NCBI GenBank assembly: GCA_029204225.1
Contig: MU831833.1
Location: 37,981-101,980 of the forward strand
From: Diphasiastrum complanatum
Taxonomy: Eukaryota; Streptophyta; Lycopodiopsida; Lycopodiales; Lycopodiaceae
Length of the DNA stretch: 64,000 nucleotides
Direction of reading: 5' to 3'
Made by a program: the position numbers and the translations under genes. Below, piece by piece: positions 55,001 to 62,985 of this stretch. The notes under the pieces were generated by a model. It was not told the origin of the DNA and searched no databases. It saw nothing but the letters and a program-made list of their open reading frames with translations. Within the stretch, counting starts at the first letter, position 1. Every line of letters begins with the position of its first letter.

Positions 55001-58000
55001 CGGAACTCAAAATCGAGTCTTTGAGTTCAGCGAACGAGTCATCCACACTGGACTTGAAATTGGCTAATGCCAACTTCAGTTCGTCCACTTCTGTTACCAA
55101 ATGGAGAAACTGCTCCTTGGTAACCAGTTCGTCGAGTTCTTCGGCGAACTGTTCCTGTTCTTCCATTTCCATTGGTCGAAGGTTCTTTCCCTTTACTGTA
55201 AGCCAAGGCTTTTGTTTCAAGCTCATCGATGCCTCTCTCTGGGGGTTGATCAGGTCCCTGAGGAGTGGTCATTTTCAGAACTGAAAGAGAGGTACCTTAA
55301 CTTCTGAAGAAAAAAAAGTCAGAAAGACTAATTTACAACTGTACAAGGGAGGGAAAGAAAAACTTAGCTCTTTCTGAGAACTGTACTTCCACAAAGAGAA
55401 TCAAGAAAAGCCCTCTCAGCTCTTCCTCAATTGCTTTCAGACCTGTGGTTCCGAGGAATCTGAATAGGAGGCGGAAAAAATGCAAAAGATCTGAAATTTT
55501 TTTGCTCTCCCCCCCTCGCTGATGTGACAGCTTCTGTGTTGGTTCTGAAAAACCCGATTTGAAGCCCAAATCCACTTGCAAATTTTGAAATTTTTGTGGC
55601 AGCCTGCTTGCTGATCTGTAGCAAGAGAAATTGATGCTCGAATACCCGAAAAATTTCTGAAAAGAAGGGCAAAACTTCACCCTCCCTCTTCTCTGTCCAG
55701 CGCTGGCCCTGTTGGGAAATCTCAGCTTAAAATCTGCTCAGATCTACTGAAATTCCACTTTGAAAACAGAGGTAGGTCCCTGTATGTACAGCGATGGATG
55801 TACTCGCTATATCCTACTCTATTTCCGCTGGGAAATCTGTAGAGAACCCTCTGAACTCAGTGATGAACAGCCGCCTTTCCAGCGATTCACCTACAAAAGG
55901 AATTCTACTTCCTACAACTGTAAATTCTCAGTGAATGTCAAGAGTTTGAAGGCTGCACCTACAGCAATTCTCCTCCTCTATTCCTCTCTGAGAATCTGAG
56001 TGAATTTTCCTATCTTCTGATAGCTTTCTCTACTGCTGCTACTAAGCTCCCAAAGATGGAGATGGCTCTGATACCAGTGTAATAGATCCTAACACTACAG
56101 TAGGGCAAACACTCACTGATCCACCCAACCTTGCCTACTCCCTGATATAGAGTAAGCCCCTCCTAGCCCAGTGTGAGGATTGGTAGCATGCGGCTGCCAA
56201 GTGTCGGCCACGTGTCACTGACGTGGCCGACTGCACGTCGGGACCCAACTGGGGGCCCTGTCCTGCTGACAGGGTCCCTAGACTGTGTTAGGCCCGCCAT
56301 GGCTATGGACCGTGCTGGGGCACACTACTCACACTGTCTTGCCCTGTTGGTCGTGTACGCTGGACACGACCCTGACTGTGGTATCTGACCTATCTGTGTT
56401 CTCTAGGGTTCCGCACTGGTCACGAGCTCGTAACATTTCCCCCCCACTTCCTTAATTTCTGCCCTTCGATTACGTCAAGGACAAGTGTTAATGGGTAACA
56501 TGTAGATTATAATTCGTGATTAATCGATAGTGAAATTTGAATCCTGATGCGGAACTTCCAACTTCCAACTCCTGAGTCTTGTTACCTAACAATACCTGTC
56601 ACCTGTGGTTTAGGGTTCTTGATCCATCTGTTACCTGCAGTTTTATCTATGATCTATCTGATATTATTGTGACATTAGCTAGTAACTACCAACTTCCATA
56701 CATGACTAGAAAGATTGATCATTGTTACTCGTCACTCAAAACTTTAATGCCACACCATACATATTAATGTGCGCCCCAACTCCCGTGATAGTCCTTTGGA
56801 AAATTCCAAAAAAATGGTTCAAACCGTTTTTTTTTCCGGTTCAAACCAAAAAAACATTTCGAACCGGGCTGATTCGAACTAGTGGTTCGAACCATGGTTC
56901 GACACAACCATGTTATGTTCCATATTGTTTTTGATTTACAGATTGAAGTGTTTGGTGGTGTGTTCTAACCATACCCATTAAATCATGGGTATTTTGACAG
57001 TTTCTCTTGCTTTTACAAGGTTAAGTGCAAATTAAAGAACTGGAGGATGAGTTAATAAAATTGGCCACTCCCATAATGGGGTGTTGTTGAGGTTTGAACT
57101 TCATAGGCGTCCTGAGTTTTCTTTTTGACGGTTTGTAATAGTTAGTTTTTCTCTCTTATGTCCTCATTTGTGCTACTTATTAGAGTTCAAGGAGAGGAAA
57201 GGCAACATGCCACTTATTGGTGGACAGGTTCCTGTACAATACTGGTGGCTTGGTGCAATCAAACAACATTCACTTCATTTGAATGTGCTCATCTGTATTT
57301 TTCAGGTGTTTTGCTTGATGACTTGCTCGTGGCAGAAGATCTAGCCGCTGTGGAAACGACAACAGCTGCCTCGCAAGCAGCAGCAGCAGCAGCAGCAGCA
57401 GCAACTGCTTCTGCAGAAAGTGAGCTACACACATCTACAACTAGCAAAGCAAAGGATGGACTTGCAGACAACCATTTGAGACCTGATCAATCAGAAGCCT
57501 CCAATGATGGATCTGTTGTGGTCATGAGTGCTGTCGCTGCTCCTGGCAATGCAGATATGTCCATGGATATAAGTGTTGAGAATGCAGTTGGTCATCGGTA
57601 TGCTGCAAACTTTTTTAGCTGCTCAAAACGTTCTGGTATTGCATGGTATTCTTGTCAAGGTCATGAATGTGGCACGGCAAAGTAATCTGACCTGAAGTTG
57701 CTGTTTCTGGCCTAGGTTTGCAATTAGCTAATTTGGTTGTCTTGCTATTTGACTTGCAGCACAGCATCAAAAGGCATGGAGTCACTTGTCGAAGCATCAG
57801 CTGCGGAAGCGAAAGCTATTAGTGCAGCCATGGCAAAAGCAGCTGTCCAACATAAAATGGATGGAGACATAGGCAAACTGAGTCCTGGAGTAGACACTGG
57901 AGCAGAAGCTTTACCAGGTGGAAAGCCTCCAACATTATCTTCCTCAGTGTTTTTGCCAACAAATACTGCTTCGATGGAGGTCCGACTTCATCATAGAGCG

Positions 58001-59851
58001 GTAACAAAACTTTTTTATATTTTGAAATGATGTAGAGCTGGCCCGACTTATGGTATTCATAGTTGGAAGCATGACATTCGATCCATGCAACACATATAGA
58101 GGAATGTATTGAACCATTAAAAACACACACACAATTGAATATATTTTTGAATCTCTATTTTGAGTGATTGAGAGACTAGTCGTATGTAGAAGTGCTCAAC
58201 ATGATTAATGTTTTTGAGGATGAAAAAGGGCCCTTTTACTAGAGCTATTGGATCTCTTCTAGCATCAAGCTAGGAGAAATTGCTGGAAATGTAAAGGTCT
58301 CAATGGGTAGTCAAAGGATTCATAGACTAGTTAAGGTCATTATTATATTTTTCTAGCTCTTCAGTATATATTCTTTTCATATTTGGAAAAAGCCCTATTG
58401 AACTGTAAATTCCAGATTATGTCCACATTTCATTGCATTGCATTATGATCATTTATATTGATCTGCTTTCCTTTTCTTATCTCAAGATGATTTCTGCACA
58501 TAAATGCAGGTCGTTGTGGCTGCAGAGACTGGTGGAGCTTTGGGAGGTTTGGTAAGACAGCTTTCAATAGATCAATTTGAGAATGAAGGCCGGCGAGTCA
58601 GCTATGGGACACCTGATAGTGGCCAAGCTGCAAGGAAACTTTTGGATAGACAACTCTCCAACCATGGTTTGCAAAAGAAGGTGAAGACTTGAGTTGAGTT
58701 TCTTTCATACCTGAGTGGATGTTAAGAGATGGACATTGATGACTAATTTTGAATTTCAATGTTGCTGTCCTTTGATAGGTCCTATCTTTTCTGTTGAAGC
58801 CCCGGGGATGGAAACCTCCTGTTAGAAGACAGTTTTTCATGGACTCGAGTGAAATTTCAGATCTTTGTGATGCTGCTGAACGTCTATTCACCCAGGAGTC
58901 AAGTGTTCTACAAATTAGAGCTCCAGTGAAGATCTTTGGTGATCTTCACGGTCAGTTTGGTGATCTCATGCGATTGTTTGATGAATATGGCTCTCCATCA
59001 ACTGCTGGTGATATAACGTGCGTTTATCAAGAAAAAGCCTTTTAATTTTTGAGTTTATATATCTGGCCCAGTATCTTGAGAAACTTATAGGAGTGGTGAT
59101 GCGCCTATAGATTAGAAAAGAAATGGTGAATTGGAAATTTTTTGGCTGGCTTAAACTTTTGAACCATGCATAGGTAGCAGCAATATATTCTTACACGTTC
59201 ATATGGAGAATATGTAGACAGTGTTCTTAAGTGATAGATTCATATCATCAGTTAAACAGCCCTATCCACAAAAAGAAGAGCTGCTATGTTTGGCAGTAAC
59301 ATTGGCGGGTGATGCTTTCCAGAAAGCCGTTCGAAGTTGATAGTCAAGTGGTTAGGACTCAAGGAACAGTTTTTACGATGTCCTGCGGCTCACCCAACCC
59401 CTATATCAAAATGCATACATGCAGGTCTTATGCATGATAGAGGCCCAAAATAAATTGTTGTTATCAATGCCATTCAGGTTTCATCAATAGGGCTCTTAGA
59501 GATTTATTGTACACTTGGAAGCTTGCCATAAAGTAGTCTGTCCATATTTTCCTTGCTGTGCACGGCAAGAGGAACAAGCATTCCAGTGTGAGTCTAGCTC
59601 ACTTCCTCGCATCAGATTATGCTTTTTAAGCACGACTGAGATTTGTTTGTTCATGGTTGTACATTATCAGTTTTGTAGCCTTATGATTGTTATCAGAACA
59701 GCTTGCTAGTATCATAATATTGTTGTTAAGGGAAGTTTTTTCACCCTTTTTGGATTCTGTGATCAGGTATATCGACTATCTCTTTTTGGGTGATTATGTT
59801 GACCGTGGGCAACACAGCCTAGAAACAATCACCTTGCTGTTAGCATTAAAG
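36703..59851 (+). CDS. BSL: BSU1-like Kelch-repeat serine/threonine phosphatase (BSL), 3' end outside window
   Basis: BSL proteins dephosphorylate signalling kinases (GSK3-type BIN2 in brassinosteroid signalling) and act in nucleus and cytoplasm; this role is known for the family. Fifteen exons: 36703-37081, 37246-37306, 39080-39158, 39690-39769, 39856-39950, 40046-40145, 40525-40594, 40801-40902, 41042-41123, 41466-41645, 57306-57597, 57760-58000, 58510-58680, 58779-59017, 59767-59851. They total 2256 bases, 752 codons, with GT-AG borders and consistent phases. The acidic/Gln-rich start is followed by Kelch repeats ([58 protein letters not shown]), a linker with poly-Ala, and the phosphatase with [11 protein letters not shown] and [12 protein letters not shown]. 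The GNHE motif and the rest of the catalytic domain are not in the window. No stop or lost key residue is seen, so the gene looks functional. Confidence 0.95.
37246..41645 (+). CDS. BSL: BSL exons 2-10 (Kelch propeller)
   Basis: Nine small exons of 61 to 180 bases separated by introns of 86 to 1773 bases. Translated in order they give [56 protein letters not shown], a blade ending [74 protein letters not shown] and [20 protein letters not shown]. The order and spacing match BSU1-family proteins. Each exon border keeps the phase of its neighbour. Confidence 0.93.
41647..42414. other. Intron 10 proximal part
   Basis: AT-rich intron sequence. No coding or repeat family is recognised. Confidence 0.4.
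42415..42877 (+). repeat. Copia LTR fragment related to the LTR at 27252-28218
   Basis: Homologous over about 460 bp to 27479-27935 (shared TCGACTCATT, CACCTTCGACGATTG-type sequence, TATATACATACAATAAAT, CTCCTTTGTATCA, GAACCATTCTC and TGTATTCACAACAGCT). The first about 220 bp of the LTR and its last about 280 bp are absent. It is therefore a partial solo-LTR remnant and not a clean one. Confidence 0.75.
42878..44030. other. Intron 10 sequence, unassigned
   Basis: No gene is recognised. Minus-strand frames (43652-43308 and 44035-43709) lack known motifs. 42950-43030 is somewhat GC-rich. Otherwise nothing. Confidence 0.35.
44039..44347 (-). mobile_element. Non-autonomous hAT derivative, one end preserved
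   Basis: Read on the minus strand it begins CAAGGTTGCAGTCCGCGTTC and is homologous over about 300 bp to 60568-61030, on the opposite strand there. The shared parts include a T-tract, GCCAATATGGGTATCA and GTAGTTTGCCGACT. A possible 8-bp target duplication is CTCACTTG (44348-44355) and ATCACTTG (44031-44038), 7 of 8 bases. The left end lacks a matching terminus, so the copy appears truncated there. It carries no coding sequence. Confidence 0.75.
44565..44870. repeat. Dispersed repeat, copy B
   Basis: Homologous by eye to 3868-4150: GTGCTAGCTTTCATCATG, TTTGTGCATGTGACTTGCACCT, GGTGCATGCTATG, and the terminal inverted pair TGTTATGTC/GACATAACA at about 44824-44853. The stems are identical in both copies while the loops differ. 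Family unknown. Confidence 0.6.
44871..45383. other. Intron 10 sequence, unassigned
   Basis: AT-rich sequence without recognisable features, up to the TSD of the following hAT-like element. Confidence 0.35.
45489..45890 (-). repeat. Chromovirus 3' LTR (402 bp, internal 44-bp duplication)
   Basis: It is 44 bp longer than its partner because the unit from AATAGATCC to CTGATCCAC occurs twice in tandem (about 45492-45579). Apart from this I count about nine differences to the other LTR over 358 bp. Confidence 0.92.
45902..48301 (-). pseudogene. Chromovirus pol (RT, RNase H, integrase, chromodomain)
   Basis: Read leftwards from 48298. RT start has [20 protein letters not shown] and [16 protein letters not shown], then TAFRTR joins directly to RNase H ([48 protein letters not shown]). 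The polymerase box YxDD is therefore deleted near 47857. A TAG at 47468-47470 follows. Integrase has an HHCC finger ([11 protein letters not shown] to [10 protein letters not shown]), the first Asp in [10 protein letters not shown] and the second in [10 protein letters not shown]. The third position reads GQTKRVNQ, so the catalytic Glu is Lys (codon at 46667-46669). The chromodomain at the C-terminus contains [18 protein letters not shown], expected to read histone marks. The last 461 codons are uninterrupted. Confidence 0.92.
48302..48552 (-). pseudogene. Chromovirus protease-RT spacer
   Basis: Minus-strand continuation between the copia insertion and RT, with a recognisable spacer ([20 protein letters not shown]) and a TAA at 48299-48301 just before RT. 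A further stop lies at about 48511. Confidence 0.65.
48553..48941 (+). repeat. Copia 5' LTR
   Basis: 389 bp, TGTTGAAATAAATGCC to GGAATTTGTCA. I count about twelve substitutions and one 1-bp indel to the 3' LTR. A CT-rich block near 48830 and a repeated word ACTCCATAGCT (48860 and 48912) are shared by both LTRs. Confidence 0.95.
48942..48953 (+). other. Copia primer-binding site
   Basis: TGGTATCAGAGC immediately after the 5' LTR, complementary to initiator tRNA-Met. Confidence 0.9.
49367..50200 (+). pseudogene. Copia gag
   Basis: Start ATG at 49367 ([20 protein letters not shown]). The N-terminal gag domain follows ([43 protein letters not shown]), with the central helix [29 protein letters not shown], a Lys-rich stretch and the zinc knuckle [14 protein letters not shown] (Cys-Cys-His-Cys intact). 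A TAA at 50198-50200 ends the frame, although the same frame continues into protease. In relatives gag and pol form one ORF, so this is probably a mutation. Confidence 0.92.
50201..53414 (+). pseudogene. Copia pol (protease, integrase, RT, RNase H)
   Basis: Protease: [22 protein letters not shown] intact. A deletion near 50690-50705 shifts the frame and removes the His part of the integrase zinc finger; only CEACAMGKQ remains. Integrase core from 50730: [23 protein letters not shown] and AERKNRT, so all three acidic residues remain. [55 protein letters not shown] and [15 protein letters not shown] at 52644-52646 precedes [10 protein letters not shown]. RNase [56 protein letters not shown] and [18 protein letters not shown]. 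Apart from these two lesions the frame is open for about 890 codons. Confidence 0.93.
53398..53798 (+). repeat. Copia polypurine tract and 3' LTR
   Basis: GAGGGGGGA ends at 53408 and the LTR runs 53409-53798 (390 bp). The pol stop overlaps the LTR start. The LTR is followed by CCAAT, the right target duplication. Confidence 0.95.
53804..55226 (-). pseudogene. Chromovirus gag and protease start
   Basis: Minus strand from the ATG at 55226 ([14 protein letters not shown]). A coiled-coil-like acidic region ([21 protein letters not shown]) is followed by the retrotransposon gag core ([56 protein letters not shown]). A TGA lies at 54576-54578, then the same frame continues with [16 protein letters not shown], a Lys-rich spacer and the retropepsin-like motif [19 protein letters not shown]. 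No CCHC zinc knuckle is seen. The frame ends where the copia LTR begins ([12 protein letters not shown]). Confidence 0.9.
55227..56064 (-). other. Chromovirus 5' untranslated leader
   Basis: About 840 bp between the primer-binding site and the gag ATG in element orientation. It has short frames only and no conserved motif. Confidence 0.6.
56065..56076 (-). other. Chromovirus primer-binding site
   Basis: The minus strand reads TGGTATCAGAGC, one base inside the 5' LTR. Initiator tRNA-Met type, which fixes the element's orientation. Confidence 0.9.
56078..56435 (-). repeat. Chromovirus 5' LTR (358 bp)
   Basis: Partner of 45489-45890 with a single copy of the 44-bp unit. It contains GCCACGTGTCACTGACGTGG, with a CACGTG G-box and a TGACGTGG motif, known plant bZIP/bHLH binding words; both LTRs carry them (about 45661-45680 and 56208-56227). 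Confidence 0.93.
57306..59851 (+). CDS. BSL: BSL exons 11-15 (linker and phosphatase N-terminal half)
   Basis: Exon 11 starts [15 protein letters not shown] and carries a nine-Ala run. Exon 12 gives [20 protein letters not shown] and ends LHHRA. Exon 13 gives [37 protein letters not shown] and [13 protein letters not shown], highly conserved in the family. Exon 14 gives [41 protein letters not shown] and GSPSTAGDI. Exon 15 gives [20 protein letters not shown] and LLLALK. The donor at 59852 (GGTGAGCAAC) leads into an intron that runs past 64000. Confidence 0.94.
57377..57403 (+). repeat. (GCA)9 repeat coding poly-Ala in BSL exon 11
   Basis: Nine GCA codons give a nine-residue Ala run in the linker between Kelch and phosphatase domains. 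Pure trinucleotide repeats in coding sequence are prone to length change. Confidence 0.92.
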
Positions 59852-60559
59852 GTGAGCAACATGCCTGATCATTCTTCTTTGTCATGGACAACTATGCTTC
59901 TGTGTTTTACAGGATTTTATATCATCCAACGACTTATATGCTCAAAGCACAAAAATAGAATCTTCTTGTAATATTTTTCATGGTTTCCATAGAATTCAAA
60001 TTGTGATTTCATTCAAACTGATTCAAACTCTCCTTGGAAGATTCAAATCGAGCTGTTTCAAGATCCAAAAAAGATTGGAAAGAATAAATTTTTCTAGAGG
60101 TTGTAAACAATCAAAGTTTAGATTGTAACGAATAAATCTTCTTAGGTTTGAAGATGTCAACTGTCTATAAATTTTCACATAGACTACTCTATATACCATA
60201 CTACCCACCCCAGAGTTTACCTACCATAGTACACTAGAGTTTTGAACCAAATAGTAATTAATCCCCAAAAATCCAAATCGATTAGGATTTACATATACCA
60301 TCAGACTGCTAGAAGATTAGAATCCAAAAAGATCTGAGATGATTCAGTCTTTAATGTAATTTGTAAGTTAGAATGCCGGATAGTTTCAATCCCAGCATTG
60401 GAATTATTGGGCTTATAGTTAGACTGGTTGCTGCTGTGTATATATTCTATTCAGGCATTAGTATCAATCATGGTTCACATAGAGGTAAGTGAAGTCTAAG
60501 ATAGCTAGAAGATTCAAATTATTTATGGTTCCTAGTTAGACTAATTACTGTGTAAGTGT
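59852..60559 (+). other. BSL intron 15, first part
   Basis: Intron sequence after donor GTGAGC. It is AT-rich with several GATTCAAA-like words (60000-60050). No further exon was found up to 64000; the next expected coding sequence, including GNHE, was not seen in any forward frame. Confidence 0.6.
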
Positions 60560-60567
60560 ATATGAAT

Positions 60568-61515
60568 CAAGGTTGCAGTCCACGTTCCGGAACGCGATCC
60601 GGAATTTCCCATTAGGGTTTCCTGGAACGCAATTTTTTTTTTTGTATAGTTGCCAATATGGGTATCATGTGAAAGGATATCAAAAAAGCAATTGTTATGC
60701 AGATCTGTTGCTTGGTTTCAGATGGCTGCAGGCTACATTGATTAGAAATCTGGACATCAGTAGATGGTTTAAGAAAACTGGCTGCATTTTCATATGGTTT
60801 CAGAAATTTGGACATTAGTAGATGGTTTCAGGCATAGATGCACCGCGATTCTGAATCGCGATTCAGAATCGCGTTTCGGGATTTTCCCAGAATCGCGCAG
60901 AATGGTTTTTTTTTTTTGAAATTTTTTTAGGCAATATGGGTATCAGATGAAAGCTCTTATTGAGAGCATTATGACTGTGTAGTTTGCCGACTGTTTCGGG
61001 TGCGAAACACCAAAAAGTGTGTTTTCACTCGGGGAGTTGGAAGGCCAAATCATGAAGAGGCCTTATCGTCGGGGCGTTGGGGGGCGTTGCCCCCCAAACC
61101 CCCCACTGGGGGGCTACCGCCCCCCGGACCCCCTGCTTCTCGGGGGGCTACCGCCCCCCAAACCCCCTGTTTCAGCTATTCCAAAAGAAGTATACAATTC
61201 CCGCCAGTCTAAGGAAGGCTCCTTCTAACTCTTTCTATCATTTTCTAACAGAAAAGGGAATTAGTAGATCTGCAAACCATTGGCATCAGAACACCATTCA
61301 AAACTGATTTCTGATATCTATTGGAAAAGCATGTCCACCATTCAATTATGGTTTAGTTAGTATTAAACTCAAAAAAAAAAAAATTGGCCATTACTCCTTT
61401 TTCCACAAAAAAAAAAAAAAAAAAAAAAATTGCGATCTCGGTCGCGGATTGTTGACGTTCCGGATCGCAGAATCCGGAACGTTTTTGCAGCGGATCGCGA
61501 TCCGCTGCAACACAG
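60568..61515 (+). mobile_element. Non-autonomous hAT derivative with an internal second terminus
   Basis: Perfect 8-bp duplication ATATGAAT at 60560-60567 and 61516-61523. The left end is CAAGGTTGCAGTCCACG; the right end on the reverse strand is CTGTGTTGCAGCGGATCG. The first about 260 bp match 44347-44100 on the other strand. From 60829 (CATAGATGCACCGCGATTC) to about 61000 the sequence matches the right end of the autonomous hAT at 9500-9710, reverse strand. So the element looks like a fusion of ends from two related hAT families. It has no transposase sequence. Confidence 0.85.
61075..61172. repeat. GC-rich hairpin tandem repeat inside the hAT derivative
   Basis: Two near-perfect 34-bp units, each starting GGGGGGCTACCGCCCCCC, preceded by a shorter related unit (GGGGCGTTGCCCCCCAAAC). 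Each unit has a G6/C6 self-complementary arm pair separated by six bases. The block stands out in AT-rich surroundings. Confidence 0.85.
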
Positions 61516-61523
61516 ATATGAAT

Positions 61524-62985
61524 TCAATAGATACTCTCAAAATCTTCATTCTTTACACCCATTTGTTTACTTGTGTAAGGGCCTTGCAAGTAGAAAATAT
61601 TTCTCCGGCTCATTGATTCGATTGGTTGGATGTTCAGAGTAATATTCAGCATTTTCTGACATCATCCCTAGATAGAAGACATGAGACTGGAATCACAGCA
61701 TCAGTGAACTTGCAAAGTCTCAAAAGGTTGTTTCTTCTATTTTCTGTTATTTTTCAGTTCCCATTATCTTGCTGCTTGGAGAAAAGAGGCAATTGGAAAA
61801 TAGAGCAAGGAAGGAGACTGTTGGTCATGGGTTGCTGGAGAATAGAGTGTGGACTTTCCTTACACCTTTGACACCATTCTTATGAACTTTTGTATAAGAT
61901 TCCTGACCTATACAACTACCTTGGGATGTATGTAAGCCAGCTCCTATTGGTGGTTCATGGTCCCTTTAGAGAATGTGGGTTTCTTTAGAAGGCAGTGTCC
62001 CCAGTGTTGGCTGAAAGAAAATTTTACTATGGGAAAGTAAATTCGCTGCAAAATGCATATAGTATCGAATGTACTACAAAATATGCTGAACTAGCAGCTT
62101 ACAAAATGTATGTATGGAACAAATGGGATGTATGTTTGCTCAACCATGGCTCAAACAACAATCTGAATGGACCAAGAGAACCAGAAGAATGCATCACTAT
62201 GGAGAACTTTGCTGCATACACTGACATACCATGCCAATCTGATGGGCCAGGAATGTCACATAACAGCGTAAACAAGAACCTTTTTCTCAACGAGAAGCAT
62301 CCCAAGCTGAAAGACGAGCTAATAGATGAGGCATGCCATCTAGATATAATAGTAGTCCAGGAGTTTCTAATAATAGTAATCCATCGGAAGTGACCATACA
62401 TGCTTGGTAATAGTTGTTGTGACAGACAAAGAAGATGTCATCAGGTTGGAGCTATGCAAGCACACCCAGATACAAAGGCATATGTCTCACTGATGATGCT
62501 TATGTAGTTCTAGAATATTCGTGTAGAAACACTTGATAGAAACGTCCAATGCTAGAAGTTACGAGTTTGGTTGTAGCGTAAGTGAATGGCACACGCACTG
62601 GCTCATGTATGTCATGAAAAAGATGCCACCCACCTGTAGAAGCACAGTCAACAGAGACATCCCACATATGCCATGTGATATTAGCAGCAATAGACCCCTC
62701 AGAGCTCTGTACATATGTGAATTGGAAGTGGCATACTAAAAAACACAATATATGTGTAGGTGCCCACTCCAAATAGGAAAAACACGTTTTCAATATGGGC
62801 CATACATGCCATATACAAGCGGAAATGAATTTGAGTATGACATGCCTTGAACCAGCAAACAGATTCCCAACGATCCCCGACTGTTGTAATTGGCTCAGAA
62901 AAGATGCATAGAGCTCAAGTCAACTGTATGGATCTTGTGTACCATCCAGGAAGCAACCACCAAGGAAATACATCCTAGGCTATGC
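61524..62985. other. BSL intron 15, unassigned part
   Basis: No gene is recognised. A forward frame at 61995-62393 (132 residues) has no known motif and no sign of splicing to BSL. The rest shows nothing. Confidence 0.4.

Larger units (their letters stand above)
45489..56435 (-). mobile_element. Ty3/gypsy chromovirus with intact LTRs, split by a copia element
   Basis: LTRs at 45489-45890 and 56078-56435 start TGTAATAG and end CGTAACA in plus view. The perfect 5-bp target duplication TTTCC is at 45484-45488 and 56436-56440. The primer-binding site at 56065-56076 sets minus orientation. Gag, protease, RT, RNase H, integrase and chromodomain occur in one reading frame, as in single-ORF chromoviruses. 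Removing the copia insert (48553-53798) and one CCAAT keeps the frame. Defects: stops at 54576, 48299 and 47468, an RT deletion near 47857 and a lost integrase Glu. It is transcribed opposite to BSL. Confidence 0.92.
45384..56912. mobile_element. Short hAT-like element split by the chromovirus
   Basis: Perfect 8-bp duplication TTATGTTC at 45376-45383 and 56913-56920. The left end reads CAAAGTTTTATGGTACC; the right end on the reverse strand reads CATGGTTGTGTCGAACC, 11 of 17 bases alike and both starting CA..G. Subterminal GGTTCGAACC palindromes lie near both ends. Without the nested elements only about 577 bp remain (45384-45488 plus 56441-56912), with no coding capacity. So this is a non-autonomous hAT-type element that served as target for the gypsy insertion. 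Confidence 0.7.
41646..57305 (+). other. Giant BSL intron 10 (15.7 kb) filled with nested transposons
   Basis: Donor G|GTAAAT at 41646 and acceptor TTTTTCAG at 57305 join GGLRG to [13 protein letters not shown] in phase. Inside, in order, are an LTR fragment (42415-42877), a hAT derivative (44039-44347), a dispersed repeat (44565-44870) and a hAT-like element (45384-56912). The last carries a chromovirus and, within it, a copia element. Without these the intron would be only about 3 kb. The insertions do not touch splice signals. Confidence 0.9.

Noticed and set aside
59335-59400. Possible tRNA in BSL intron 14 (AAGTGGTTAGGACTC resembles a D arm)
   Set aside because: No matching anticodon stem, T arm or acceptor stem follows.
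61995-62393. 132-codon forward frame in intron 15 as a further BSL exon or nested gene
   Set aside because: It does not match the phosphatase sequence expected after exon 15 and contains no known motif.
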